Shown here: positions 43,630 to 51,900 of the stretch, one piece after another
Layout of the letters: every line of letters starts with the position of its first letter
Numbering within the stretch: the stretch's first letter is position 1
NCBI GenBank assembly: GCA_904066235.2
Contig: CAJFCV020000005.1
Coordinates: 1,488,001 to 1,552,000, forward strand
Origin: Bursaphelenchus xylophilus
Lineage: Eukaryota > Nematoda > Chromadorea > Rhabditida > Aphelenchoididae
Reading direction: 5' to 3'
Length of the DNA: 64,000 nt
Program-made: the position numbers and the translations under genes
Notes under the pieces: model-generated
Told to the model about the DNA's origin: nothing
What the model saw: the letters and a program-made list of their open reading frames with translations, nothing else
Databases searched by the model: none

Positions 43630-44946
43630 TTATACGCTGTAGGACATTTGAACGTTTCGGTTATTATCGACAAGCATTGTGGCGTCATATTCGATCATAG
43701 CAATCAGGCTAAGACCTGATTCCCCGACGGGAGTGTTAAAAGCAAGTCTTAACGAAACAGGTCCGTTTCTGATCAAGTCCATGCAGTTGTCATCTTCTAA
43801 GGTTGTTGTCATATTCAAGACAAAGATCGTAAAACCCTTTTTGTACATTTCCCTATCGATAGTGCATGAATAATCGGTAAATGCGAAACCCAAAGCCTCA
43901 TTAAAATCATGATAGGCCCTAATAAAATTATCTTTTGTAAAATCCATTTCATAAGGGATGCAAGGGAATTGTTGACCATTAGCAGAGAGAGTAACGGATC
44001 TTAGGTCACTGTGTACAAAATTAAAGGGAGACTTTTTCGAAGAGTCTTGGACATCAGGGTGATTTGTTAAACCAAAAACAACCCTCCGAGGGACCTGGTC
44101 TGTACTTAAGGTTGTAACATATTCTTGTCTGCCTTGAGAAATGAAAAAGGATTTCAAATCCGTTTTCCTGATTGGATAGATTGCGGGATTTTTAATTAAA
44201 GTATTGGCAAATCCCATTCCCACACCATCGTTTAAATCCACAGTTTTCACATATAATTTACAGGAGGTTATGGTAAGACGGAACTGCGTTGCTTGATTTG
44301 TCACATTACTCTCAATACAAAACAAATTCTTTGCAGGCGTAATCTCCAACACAAGATCCGTGTGATTAAGCATTAATTTTGGAACATTTGCGAGCTCGCA
44401 GAAAAGCCTTGTTACAAAGTGCGCTTCCTGTCCTCCCACAAACATTGCGCGGCGCTTTTGGAACCCCGAGTCCGTTTCATCGTTAAATTTTACACTATCA
44501 TACCATCCCAGAGAGGAGAGATAAGTTTGACTGGCAGTTGAGGGGAAATTAAGCAAAAGGTCAAAGTAGGTTCTCCAGCTTTGTAAAGAATTTGAATGGT
44601 AAACCTCCTGGCCGTTTATTAGTAGTCTCATATTTTGAATAAAGGTTGCCCCAATGCCTTGGATAGGAGCGACCTTATCATTGGCTTCAATATTTATCCA
44701 AGTTTGACCATTATCTGATGATTTTTGCATTTTCATCGATGTCATAAGAAAAGTTTTTGTCAAATCAACAAAAGAGCTTCCAGGCATTACTTTAAATTGG
44801 TAAGGAGTTTCAGAAATTGGGTTTAGGGTTAAATATTCACTAAATTGGGAATGAGACGCTGATATATTTGTTTCGGGGACATTGAAAACATCGAGAGATG
44901 ACGAAACACTCTCTTCACTTCGAGCATCAATCTTCTTAAACGACAT
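43630..44946 (-). CDS. Major capsid protein (double jelly-roll)
   Basis: Uninterrupted 438-residue frame. It matches the Polinton/adintovirus major capsid family, long annotated in animal genomes as F54H12.2-like proteins. Signs are the N-terminal VDLTKTFL segment, a following DKVAPIQGIGATFIQNMRLL stretch, the INGQEVYHSNSLQSWRTYF block, and a second barrel ending in RLAFNTPVGESGLSLIAMIE. Trimers of this fold build an icosahedral shell. A TATA box is readable on the minus strand at 44977-44987 (GTATATAAAGG), 31-41 bp before the ATG. No introns and no stops: the gene looks functional. Confidence 0.85.
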   Translation of the reverse strand: MSFKKIDARSEESVSSSLDVFNVPETNISASHSQFSEYLTLNPISETPYQFKVMPGSSFVDLTKTFLMTSMKMQKSSDNGQTWINIEANDKVAPIQGIGATFIQNMRLLINGQEVYHSNSLQSWRTYFDLLLNFPSTASQTYLSSLGWYDSVKFNDETDSGFQKRRAMFVGGQEAHFVTRLFCELANVPKLMLNHTDLVLEITPAKNLFCIESNVTNQATQFRLTITSCKLYVKTVDLNDGVGMGFANTLIKNPAIYPIRKTDLKSFFISQGRQEYVTTLSTDQVPRRVVFGLTNHPDVQDSSKKSPFNFVHSDLRSVTLSANGQQFPCIPYEMDFTKDNFIRAYHDFNEALGFAFTDYSCTIDREMYKKGFTIFVLNMTTTLEDDNCMDLIRNGPVSLRLAFNTPVGESGLSLIAMIEYDATMLVDNNRNVQMSYSV

Positions 44947-44976
44947 GTTAATAATGAAGCAGTAAGGCCTAATGTT

Positions 44977-44987
44977 CCTTTATATAC
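44977..44987 (-). promoter_or_regulatory. TATA box of the major capsid gene
   Basis: Minus strand GTATATAAAGG ends 31 bp before the ATG at 44946. Confidence 0.6.
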
Positions 44988-44990
44988 TGT

Positions 44991-45452
44991 TTAGTACATG
45001 CCAAACACATCGGTCCTTTTCTTCTTTATCATTCCTTTGCGCCCTGATGCCTTTCGTTTCCTTCCCTCCCCTTTATGCAAATATTTATTTGAAGCCTTGC
45101 GCAACAAATTCCGAGCTCCTTGTGAGGTGTTGCGAACCATTATGGTCTTCAAATCTTCACTCTGTGGTTGAGCCATATCTCCGAGAATACGACTCCCCGT
45201 TTCCAAGGCTTCTTTTCCCAAACTCTGCCCCGCAGCTTTCAAGACAGGAGCAAAATAACGCCACACATTACCAAGAACTGATCCTAAGCCATGCCCTCTG
45301 TGTATTCTTCCCATCCCGCGATGAAACATTTTTCCCGCATAAAAGGGAGATGAAGAAAATCCAGAACCATATTGAAAACTTCTACCGTATTGAGTCTTGC
45401 CCTGAGGCGAAAAGTCGACTATTTTCGAAGAGTCAAAGGGTACAAGAACCAT
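44991..45452 (-). CDS. Polinton small basic virion protein (core/PX-like), 153 aa
   Basis: Single-exon basic protein. The N-terminal third is Gly/Tyr/Phe-rich (FSPQGKTQYGRSFQYGSG). A central segment GLGSVLGNVWRYFAPVLKAA, then GQSLGKEALETGSRILGD, is the conserved hallmark of a small protein found in most Polintons and adintoviruses, compared by others to adenovirus core proteins. The C-terminus is a lysine/arginine patch (GEGRKRKASGRKGMIKKKR), as expected for DNA condensation or nuclear import. The TATA-like GTATAAATACG lies 29 bp upstream. Probably a minor virion protein; exact role inferred. Confidence 0.7.
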   Translation of the reverse strand: MVLVPFDSSKIVDFSPQGKTQYGRSFQYGSGFSSSPFYAGKMFHRGMGRIHRGHGLGSVLGNVWRYFAPVLKAAGQSLGKEALETGSRILGDMAQPQSEDLKTIMVRNTSQGARNLLRKASNKYLHKGEGRKRKASGRKGMIKKKRTDVFGMY

Positions 45453-45480
45453 ATCTAGTGTCCAAATAAGTCAAAACATA

Positions 45481-45491
45481 CGTATTTATAC
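45481..45491 (-). promoter_or_regulatory. TATA box of the core-like gene
   Basis: Minus strand GTATAAATACG about 29-39 bp upstream of the ATG at 45452. Confidence 0.6.
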
Positions 45492-45626
45492 TTTTATCTG
45501 CTTGCACCTCAACTGTAAGATCTATGACAAAACCAGAATCAAAAGTCTAGTGATTACAAAAATTTTTATTGATGATTAACATTTTGTTTTGGACACAACA
45601 ATATTTTTTTAAAAACCCACAATGTT

Positions 45627-46024
45627 TTATTCGTTGATATCGATCTCCTCAATGACCTTGCTACGACATTGACAACATTTGTTCACACGGACCCCAATTA
45701 ATCCTGAGCAAATGAGGATTAGAAGCTAAAATCGGTATAAAATGATATATTGAATTTGATCTTACAGTGAAGAAGAAAGCAACTATTCCAAGGATTAAGC
45801 TAGCCAAGGGCCAGAATTTGATGGAGAAGTTCAAGAAACAATTTTCATCGAGCGTCTTTCCAACATTATAATTAGAATCCAAGCATATAAGGGGTTCCAG
45901 ATACCTTAAAAAGGACATTTTAAAAAATCATTAATGCAAAAAATTACCCAAAAGGACGATAACAGTCAAAGTTGTTGGGACACGTACAATTGGTCCTCAA
46001 GAAATCTTGAATTCTCAGAGACAT
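45627..46024 (-). CDS. Cysteine-rich single-pass membrane protein, ~104 aa
   Basis: Three exons (45948-46024, 45766-45904, 45627-45725) stay in frame. The N-terminal ~55 residues carry six cysteines (NCTCPNNFDC, ICLDSN, ENCFLN). A long hydrophobic stretch follows, built across the second intron (PLASLILGIVAFFFT continuing into LLILICSGLIGV). The tail has a CCQC motif and acidic end. Disulphide-rich ectodomain plus helix plus palmitoylatable cysteines suggest a virion or host-membrane component. No family recognised. Divergent from the ATPase gene with only 74 bp between the start codons. Confidence 0.65.
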
Positions 46025-46055
46025 TTTGAAGAAACGAGCGTTAGACGGAGCAGAA

Positions 46056-46069
46056 AAAGTATTTAAGAC
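46056..46069. promoter_or_regulatory. Shared divergent TATA-like element
   Basis: AAGTATTTAAGACA lies about 35 bp from both start codons of a divergent pair (46024 minus, 46099 plus). Read on either strand it gives a TATTTAA / TTAAATA box, so one element could serve both genes. Confidence 0.45.
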
Positions 46070-46098
46070 AGAAAAATTTTTGTATTTCGGGCTAAACA

Positions 46099-46728
46099 AT
46101 GGCTTTCTCTGCTACGGAGTTGAAACTTCACCTACCATCTGGTCTTTTATTAGGAGGTTCTTCAGGCAGCGGAAAGACGTCCTTAATGCTCCAAATTATA
46201 GAAAATGCGCGTAAAATTTTTGATCCCCCGCCAAAGGATGTGGTTTATTGTTATGGAGAGTTTGGAGAACATGTTACACATCTAGCAAAACAGGGAATTA
46301 AAGTTGTTTCAGGACTCCCGGATGATGAGCTAATAAAAAATTCAAAAAAACCTTTGCTCCTTGTGTTGGACGACCTGATTACATCGATAGACCCTCAGTA
46401 CCTCACAGAGCTTTACACAAAGAAGGCGCATCATCAAAACTTGGGTGTGATTACATTGAGTCAATCAATTTTCGAACCAAAACTCCGTGTTCCACGCATA
46501 AATTCCCAATATATCATTTTAATGAGAGCTCCGAACGCTGAACTTCAAGTACGAACACTAGGCTCACAAATTTTCCCCGGTAAAAAGGGATTTATGGAAG
46601 CATATCGTGATGCAACAAAGGAACAATTCGGCTATCTTTTAATCGATCTACATCCAAAGACACCTGTTGATTTGAGACTACGTACAAACATTTTTTCGAC
46701 AGACTCCATGGTGGTGTACAAAGTATAA
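46099..46728 (+). CDS. FtsK/HerA-type DNA packaging ATPase
   Basis: 209 residues, uninterrupted. Genome-packaging ATPase of the A32/HerA-FtsK class shared by Polintons, virophages and large DNA viruses. Walker A is GGSSGSGKTSLM at residues 19-30. The Walker B-like strand KPLLLVLDDLIT is near residue 85. A sensor-type VITLSQSIFEP segment (QS after a beta strand) and an arginine-rich region LRVPRINSQY follow. Length is normal for the Polinton form. Its stop codon overlaps the TATA box of the next gene. Confidence 0.85.
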   Translation: MAFSATELKLHLPSGLLLGGSSGSGKTSLMLQIIENARKIFDPPPKDVVYCYGEFGEHVTHLAKQGIKVVSGLPDDELIKNSKKPLLLVLDDLITSIDPQYLTELYTKKAHHQNLGVITLSQSIFEPKLRVPRINSQYIILMRAPNAELQVRTLGSQIFPGKKGFMEAYRDATKEQFGYLLIDLHPKTPVDLRLRTNIFSTDSMVVYKV

Positions 46729-46729
46729 A
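46719..46729 (+). promoter_or_regulatory. TATA box overlapping the ATPase stop codon
   Basis: AGTATAAATAG: the TAA of TATAAA is the ATPase stop codon (46726-46728). The next ATG (46760) is 30 bp downstream. Confidence 0.6.
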
Positions 46730-46759
46730 TAGCAAAGAGAACAACCAAAAATCTAGTTT

Positions 46760-47086
46760 ATGAAGCTTATTCAAAAGCATGTCTTGTTTCTAAAAAAATT
46801 GGCGTCGTTCAAGAGTCCTGAAAGTCGAAAATTGTTTTTAAGTTCTTGCTCTCCAGAACAAGTCCAAGCAATTGTGGAGATCTGTTATAATCTTGTTCAA
46901 GGGAACATCCATTTAACTCCCCACCAAAGGAAAAAGTTGTTGCCATACGCTACCTTTATTCGCGAATTGAGTCGAAAAAGGTCTACCGCCTCGGGGCTTA
47001 AACATCTTCAGAAAGGAGCCGGTCTTCCATTTGCTGCCTTAATTATTCCTGCACTACTTGAAGCGTCGAGATTATTCCTAAAATGA
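46760..47086 (+). CDS. Conserved Polinton small basic protein, 108 aa
   Basis: Single exon. The pattern (N-terminal basic helices; CSPEQVQAIVEICYNLVQGN, then HLTPHQRKKLLPYATFIREL; C-terminal KGAGLPFAALIIPALLEA) matches a small protein found in many Polintons and adintoviruses, sometimes mis-annotated in host genomes. The C-terminal Gly/Ala/Leu-rich amphipathic helix resembles membrane-active or cement peptides; that is inference. Its stop TGA overlaps the next ATG (ATGA at 47083-47086). Confidence 0.7.
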   Translation: MKLIQKHVLFLKKLASFKSPESRKLFLSSCSPEQVQAIVEICYNLVQGNIHLTPHQRKKLLPYATFIRELSRKRSTASGLKHLQKGAGLPFAALIIPALLEASRLFLK

Positions 47087-48015
47087 AAAAATTTTTCCTA
47101 GTGCCAGAGGATTTTTACAACAATATTCTAAACACAACAACCTCTGAAGATTTTTCTCAATCAAATGTCAACAAGACCTTGCATCAAAAAGGCAATGTGG
47201 GCACAAAGTATTTGAAATATAATCAACAAATGCCTGATTATCTTCGCAGAAAAAGAGAGATGGATAATAAACCTGTTAAGGTTACTTTTGAAGATGGATC
47301 GACAGGGGCCAAAACGGGAAAATCAATCTCAAAAGTAGATGATGATGGAGCATACGGGGAACTGTTTGCCAAAATTTATAAGGAAGTTCAGAGAACTGCT
47401 GGGAAAACTCCGAGGGTTAGAATAAAACGTCGATTTGTCCCAAAACATTCTGAGAACCGGGAAGAAGAACATGAGCCCAATTCAGAACAAATCCCCGACC
47501 TCGAATCAGAACAATCCCCTGACCCCGAAAACGAAGAAGGCCATGAATTTTTTACACCTGTCAGCCGTAGAACCCCAAAAAATACGACTCCAAAAAGTGA
47601 ACGCCAACCCTTTACGGGTTGGAAAGCCCTTCCTCCAATCACTCCTTCCAAAGCCTTAGAAATTGCAAATTCTTTAAAAGGGAAACTCCGACGGGCCCCA
47701 GATACGTTTGGGATATCAGAAAAGGGATTCTTAAAAGATAAAAAAGGAAAAGCAACGACTTTTAATGCTGAAGCTCTTCTCAAACAGTGGGCCAAGAATC
47801 CTGTTGTTGGTGCTGACACCGTTCCCATCGATTTTCTAAATAAAATGTACAAGAATGAAGGTACAAAGGATATGATTCATCAACTTATGAGCGGACGGAC
47901 AAAGAGGGAGAGAAAGCAAGTAGCCCGAGGAGTTTTATTGAAAAGAAGACACTACAGATTCAAGGTTCTTTCGTGGAAGTATAAAAGCACACCGAAAGTT
48001 TTGAAAAGGCATTAA
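47083..48015 (+). CDS. Polinton structural-type protein, 310 aa
   Basis: Single exon beginning MKKFFLVPEDFYNNI, a start typical of a Polinton family of unknown function encoded between the ATPase and protease. The middle is acidic and low-complexity with a tandem-like SEQIPDLESEQSPDPENE segment. The C-terminal ~110 residues look folded (PIDFLNKMYKNEGTKDMIHQ) and end in a basic tail with RKQVARGVLLKRRHYRFK. It overlaps the previous gene by 4 bp and abuts the next one (TAA at 48013-48015, ATG at 48016). Confidence 0.65.
   Translation: MKKFFLVPEDFYNNILNTTTSEDFSQSNVNKTLHQKGNVGTKYLKYNQQMPDYLRRKREMDNKPVKVTFEDGSTGAKTGKSISKVDDDGAYGELFAKIYKEVQRTAGKTPRVRIKRRFVPKHSENREEEHEPNSEQIPDLESEQSPDPENEEGHEFFTPVSRRTPKNTTPKSERQPFTGWKALPPITPSKALEIANSLKGKLRRAPDTFGISEKGFLKDKKGKATTFNAEALLKQWAKNPVVGADTVPIDFLNKMYKNEGTKDMIHQLMSGRTKRERKQVARGVLLKRRHYRFKVLSWKYKSTPKVLKRH
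47979..47988 (+). promoter_or_regulatory. TATA box inside the 310-aa gene
   Basis: GTATAAAAGC within the upstream coding sequence, 28-37 bp before the ATG at 48016. Confidence 0.55.
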
Positions 48016-48252
48016 ATGGATGTTTCAGTTCCTGAACTTCCCGACTCTTGCAATCGTTACAACGAACTCATTTTTTGTGCTGTAAGCATAATTTACACTA
48101 TTGTTTTGTTTGTATATTTTATTGTGCACGGACTTATAAATGGACGAAAACGAAATCCGAAGAATAATCAAGCTGACGCCCTCGCTAGCTTCGAGCTTCT
48201 TAGACGTGCTTTCGATAGACCAAGTCAGTCTTCCCCCCAAGTACCCGTTTAG
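48016..48252 (+). CDS. Small single-pass membrane protein, 78 aa
   Basis: Starts immediately after the stop of the 310-residue gene. It has one strong helix (FCAVSIIYTIVLFVYFIVHG) between a short polar N-terminus and a basic then polar tail. The last 113 bases overlap the protease gene in a different frame, so the tail's composition is constrained. Overlap, own TATA box and helix argue it is real. Function unknown. Confidence 0.55.
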   Translation: MDVSVPELPDSCNRYNELIFCAVSIIYTIVLFVYFIVHGLINGRKRNPKNNQADALASFELLRRAFDRPSQSSPQVPV

Positions 48253-48577
48253 TGTCATATACAATCTCGATAAGAGCTATGAGCCAGGTTCACATTGGGT
48301 CGCTTTGTACGGTGATTCTCAAAAAAGAGTGTTCTATTTCGACAGTTTTGGAGATCCGCCGCCACACGAAATTACAAGTAAATTTCCAAATACAAATTAC
48401 TGGCAAAAGCCTGTCCAATCCTTGTTTTCATCAGCCTGCGGGCATTACTGTATTGCATATTTGATCCTCAAAAATAGAGGTTTTTCGGATACATCAATTT
48501 ATGGTACACTCTCCCATATTAGTGAGAAACAACTGAGGAATGTGATTAGACGCCTCGAGGGAAAATGGGGAGTATAA
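48140..48577 (+). CDS. Adenain-type cysteine protease
   Basis: 145 residues, single exon; maturation protease of the C5/ULP1 superfamily found in all complete Polintons. Catalytic residues are visible in the expected order: His52 (GSHWVALYG), Asp68 (YFDSFGDPP), Gln93 and Cys100 (QSLFSSACGHYC), with the same 7-residue Gln-Cys spacing as adenovirus protease. It would cleave precursor virion proteins. Shorter than adenain (about 204) but normal for Polintons. Overlaps the upstream membrane-protein gene by 113 bp. The stop codon TAA again lies within a TATAAAAG box for the next gene. Confidence 0.85.
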   Translation: MDENEIRRIIKLTPSLASSFLDVLSIDQVSLPPKYPFSVIYNLDKSYEPGSHWVALYGDSQKRVFYFDSFGDPPPHEITSKFPNTNYWQKPVQSLFSSACGHYCIAYLILKNRGFSDTSIYGTLSHISEKQLRNVIRRLEGKWGV

Positions 48578-48580
48578 AAG
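48571..48580 (+). promoter_or_regulatory. TATA box overlapping the protease stop codon
   Basis: AGTATAAAAG, with the TAA being the protease stop (48575-48577). The next ATG is at 48628, about 50 bp downstream. Confidence 0.5.
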
Positions 48581-48627
48581 TGATAGTTCTGGTTAGAAAA
48601 GACATTTAATGTCTAAAAAAAAACGTC

Positions 48628-48878
48628 ATGTCTTCTTCTGAGGAGGGTGGTTCGTCTTTTATTGGTATCCCCACTGATCTGGGTCAGAAAACGTAAGTAT
48701 CTTTTAAAACTTTTTGTTTATTTCAAGTACTACCGTGTATCCGACGCCCTCGGGGCCATTCCTCTCAGTCCAAATAGTCCCAAACGAATCTTGGGCCATG
48801 TATGTATTTTACAATAATGGATCTTCACGTCATTTGATAACAATAATTTATTTACAAGAAGAAATGTATGATTTATAA
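48628..48878 (+). CDS. Small unknown Maverick protein, 71 aa, two exons
   Basis: Exons 48628-48692 and 48728-48878 join in frame (acceptor ATTTCAAG). The product starts MSSSEEGGSSFIGIPTDLGQ and has a beta-rich second half with PFLSVQIVPNESWAMYVFYN. No family recognised. Preceded by the TATAAAAG box at 48573 and convergent with the polymerase gene, whose stop is 31 bp further on. Confidence 0.45.
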
Positions 48879-48908
48879 TATTATATAAAAAAAGTAATAA
48901 ATAAATAA

Positions 48909-51900
48909 TCATTGTACATAACCGAATGGAAGAATAGTGACGTCGTCATTAGCAATATATCCCTTATCACAAACACCTTGATAAACTTTTTGTTTATCAT
49001 TTGTAGTGAAAACTCCAACGTTCTTAATGGCGCGAATCTCGTCGTAGACAGCTGTTAAAGATTCTTGATATCCATCCAAAATAACTCGGTCAACCAGACC
49101 AGAAAAGGAGTCATAGTTAATGATCGAACATGTTTTTCCGTTTAAACTTATTCCGCGGAGTTTCAGATCATATTCCAACTCCCCAGTCACAACGTCCCTA
49201 TATTTTAAGGCATATTGCTTGGCACCAAGTCCAAGAAACTCGAGGATATCCTTCCCTTTCTTCTCCAACTCCATATCTCCAAGGTAGTCTCCAGTCTTCA
49301 GAGGATACTCACCCGAAGCCTTATCAAAGGTGAAGATCAGACTATCTGAAAGATTGTTGTTGTTTTGCATGCACACCTACCTGTATCATAATACAGAATT
49401 TTTTCGCCTTTACTCTCCACCTGTTCAAAGAACGAGTAGAGATAGGTCCGGGCTTGGGCCGTGATCCATGTAGGGATCAACAGATTTGAAAACTCCAGCG
49501 GGGTTGTGAATTCTTCAGAGGTCTTGAAGCTAATGTATATTTTATCATCCTCCACCAAATCAACACTTTTGATCACATTGGTGGAGTTGTTGAGTATCTT
49601 GTAGAACTCGGTGGCAGTGGAACATACCACAGTCTAAAAATCAGATTACAAAAAATGTGCTCATTCGTTACCTTGGGAAGATCCGTTCTCATACTCAATT
49701 TTCCCCATAAACTATTGAGATACAACTTGGAGATTGTTCGGAGAGCAGGATTTTTAGACCATTTGCCCTCGTCAATTTCAAACCCATATCTTCGCTTAAT
49801 TTCCTCCTTGAATTGTTGATTTTTTGCCTCGTCATCATAAGGTTTTCCCGAAGCCTCAAGCTTGGTTTTTAAAAACCTATATACATAGGGTTTGAATAGG
49901 GCGTCCGACATTTCATTAAATTTCAAAATTTCGAATATTTTCTTGACTTTGTATCCCTTCCTGAGGGCATTTTTAAGTTCAACTGATGTTGTAGTTGTCA
50001 AAAAGGACCTCTCTTCCTCTCCATGTTCGCATACCAAGTTTTTGTTGTAGCTGGCTCCTTGATTCTCCTGAGCACATGAATAACATAGAGGGTAGATTAA
50101 CTTTTTGTTACAGGTAATCGGGAGGACAGGAAGCGCGAGATTCTGAGGAGGAAGAACAACAACTTTATACAACCCATCATGCTCAATGTCTGCTTCAGAT
50201 TCCCAATTCACATCATAATTTTGAATGTATAAGGGTGTAGGTATCCCTATGGGCATTGCATAGGTCGCCATGATATAAGGGTAAAGACTCTGAATGTCTG
50301 TGTATCCTATTCCTTTCCTTTCATTAGCGTTAAATTTGAGACATTGCGTAGCAGTTCGTCCACCATGGAAGGCATCTCGGAGTCTGATAGAACCCGCCGA
50401 AAAGAATCTCTGCTCAAAATAAGCAGACATTTCGTCGTCCTCTTGTAACATTTTCCTAATCTCACATTCCTTATAAACAAGGACTTCAAATCCCAAATCT
50501 TCGAGAGCTTTTACTCTTTTTTCTGTTTTTAGTAACCCTTCTTTTACAGATATTCCAGAGGGCAAACGGTCTCCGAGATCTTTACAACAATCTTTGCACC
50601 CGTGATAATAGCAACCATTTAGCTCCAATGCCAAAGGTTTCTCATTCTGCCTTTCCAAGAACCCATCTATCGAGATTTTGTGGACCTTTCCGTCGATGAC
50701 AATCTCAACTCTATAAAAATTTTTTATTATTTTTGTTTTTGTTCTAACCTTTTTTCCCCATTATCCCTAAATTGGAGATCTTTCATGTCCTTTTTGTCTC
50801 TCAGCCATCTGAAGAAAAGTAATGCCACTTTTGATTGTTGTATAAAATCTCCAAACCCAATAGTAGGAGTTCTGATGACGGTCCTTTCCTCCAGGTCTAA
50901 CATTCGCCAGATTCTCAGACATGAAGAAGCAAGGGTTGGACAGTAGTATAATACATCGTCCGTAGGACAATGCTCTTGAATCATACTTCTAAACTTTACT
51001 AAGGCATGCAGCAGGATTCTGGTGTCTTGAATTCCATAATCGTACAACTGTTGTTTGAAGTTGAAAGGTTTATCCCGATTTTCTTCGTAAAAGTCAAGCA
51101 ACTCTTGTCTTTTGTTCGCATTCAAACTGTCTGGACAATAATATTGAATATCCGGATGATGAGGGAGGTCAGCTTGATAGTGAGCAGGAGTGTTAAAGAG
51201 ATGGGGGAATGTCCCCTTGGAATCAACTTCAAGACCCAAAGCCTTTGGCATCGATCCGAGAGGCATTTGGAGGTAATTAAAAGAGTCTGTAAATTTGACC
51301 TCTGTGAAAGCTCCAGCAGTTCCAGCGACATTAATTGTGTAATATTTGGCCCCTGTCAAGATCATATCGATCTTGGAGATGGCTGAAAAAAATATTTGAA
51401 TTTGTTGCAATGACCTACTCTTGTCTTTGTTTATTTCTTTCATGAGCAAATGACAATCGAATTTGCCTCCGAAATGTGCTATTGCGAGGACTGGTATCTT
51501 TTTTGCGCAACTTTTTAGATACTCCCATACGTCTTTGACAACATTTTCGGAGTCACCATGAGGAATACTAAACGTCTTTAGATGCTCTCCACATTTTTCA
51601 CATGGAGTCTCTTCGTCTCTCCATTTACCGTTTGCCATACAAGTTGTACAGGCCTTGTGAATTGATGCGAAATTTACAGAGTGTTGACTTCTGTTCGAGT
51701 TATCGTTCAAAGGAGTGGTGGTAGTTTCAAAGTCAAAGGCACACAAGTTGTAGTTGACAGGTTTTTTAGGCACAGGTATGGGGTTGACGTAACACTCACT
51801 CCCGACTTCGTGAAAGCCTCGGCATGACACGCAAAAACTTAATCCACATAAATGCCCATTCTTTTTTGAATATGCCTGATCACATTTGTCACATTTTTTG

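Noticed and set aside
50680..51386. Plus-strand frames opposite the polymerase
   Set aside because: Antisense shadows of PolB exons; no domain features.
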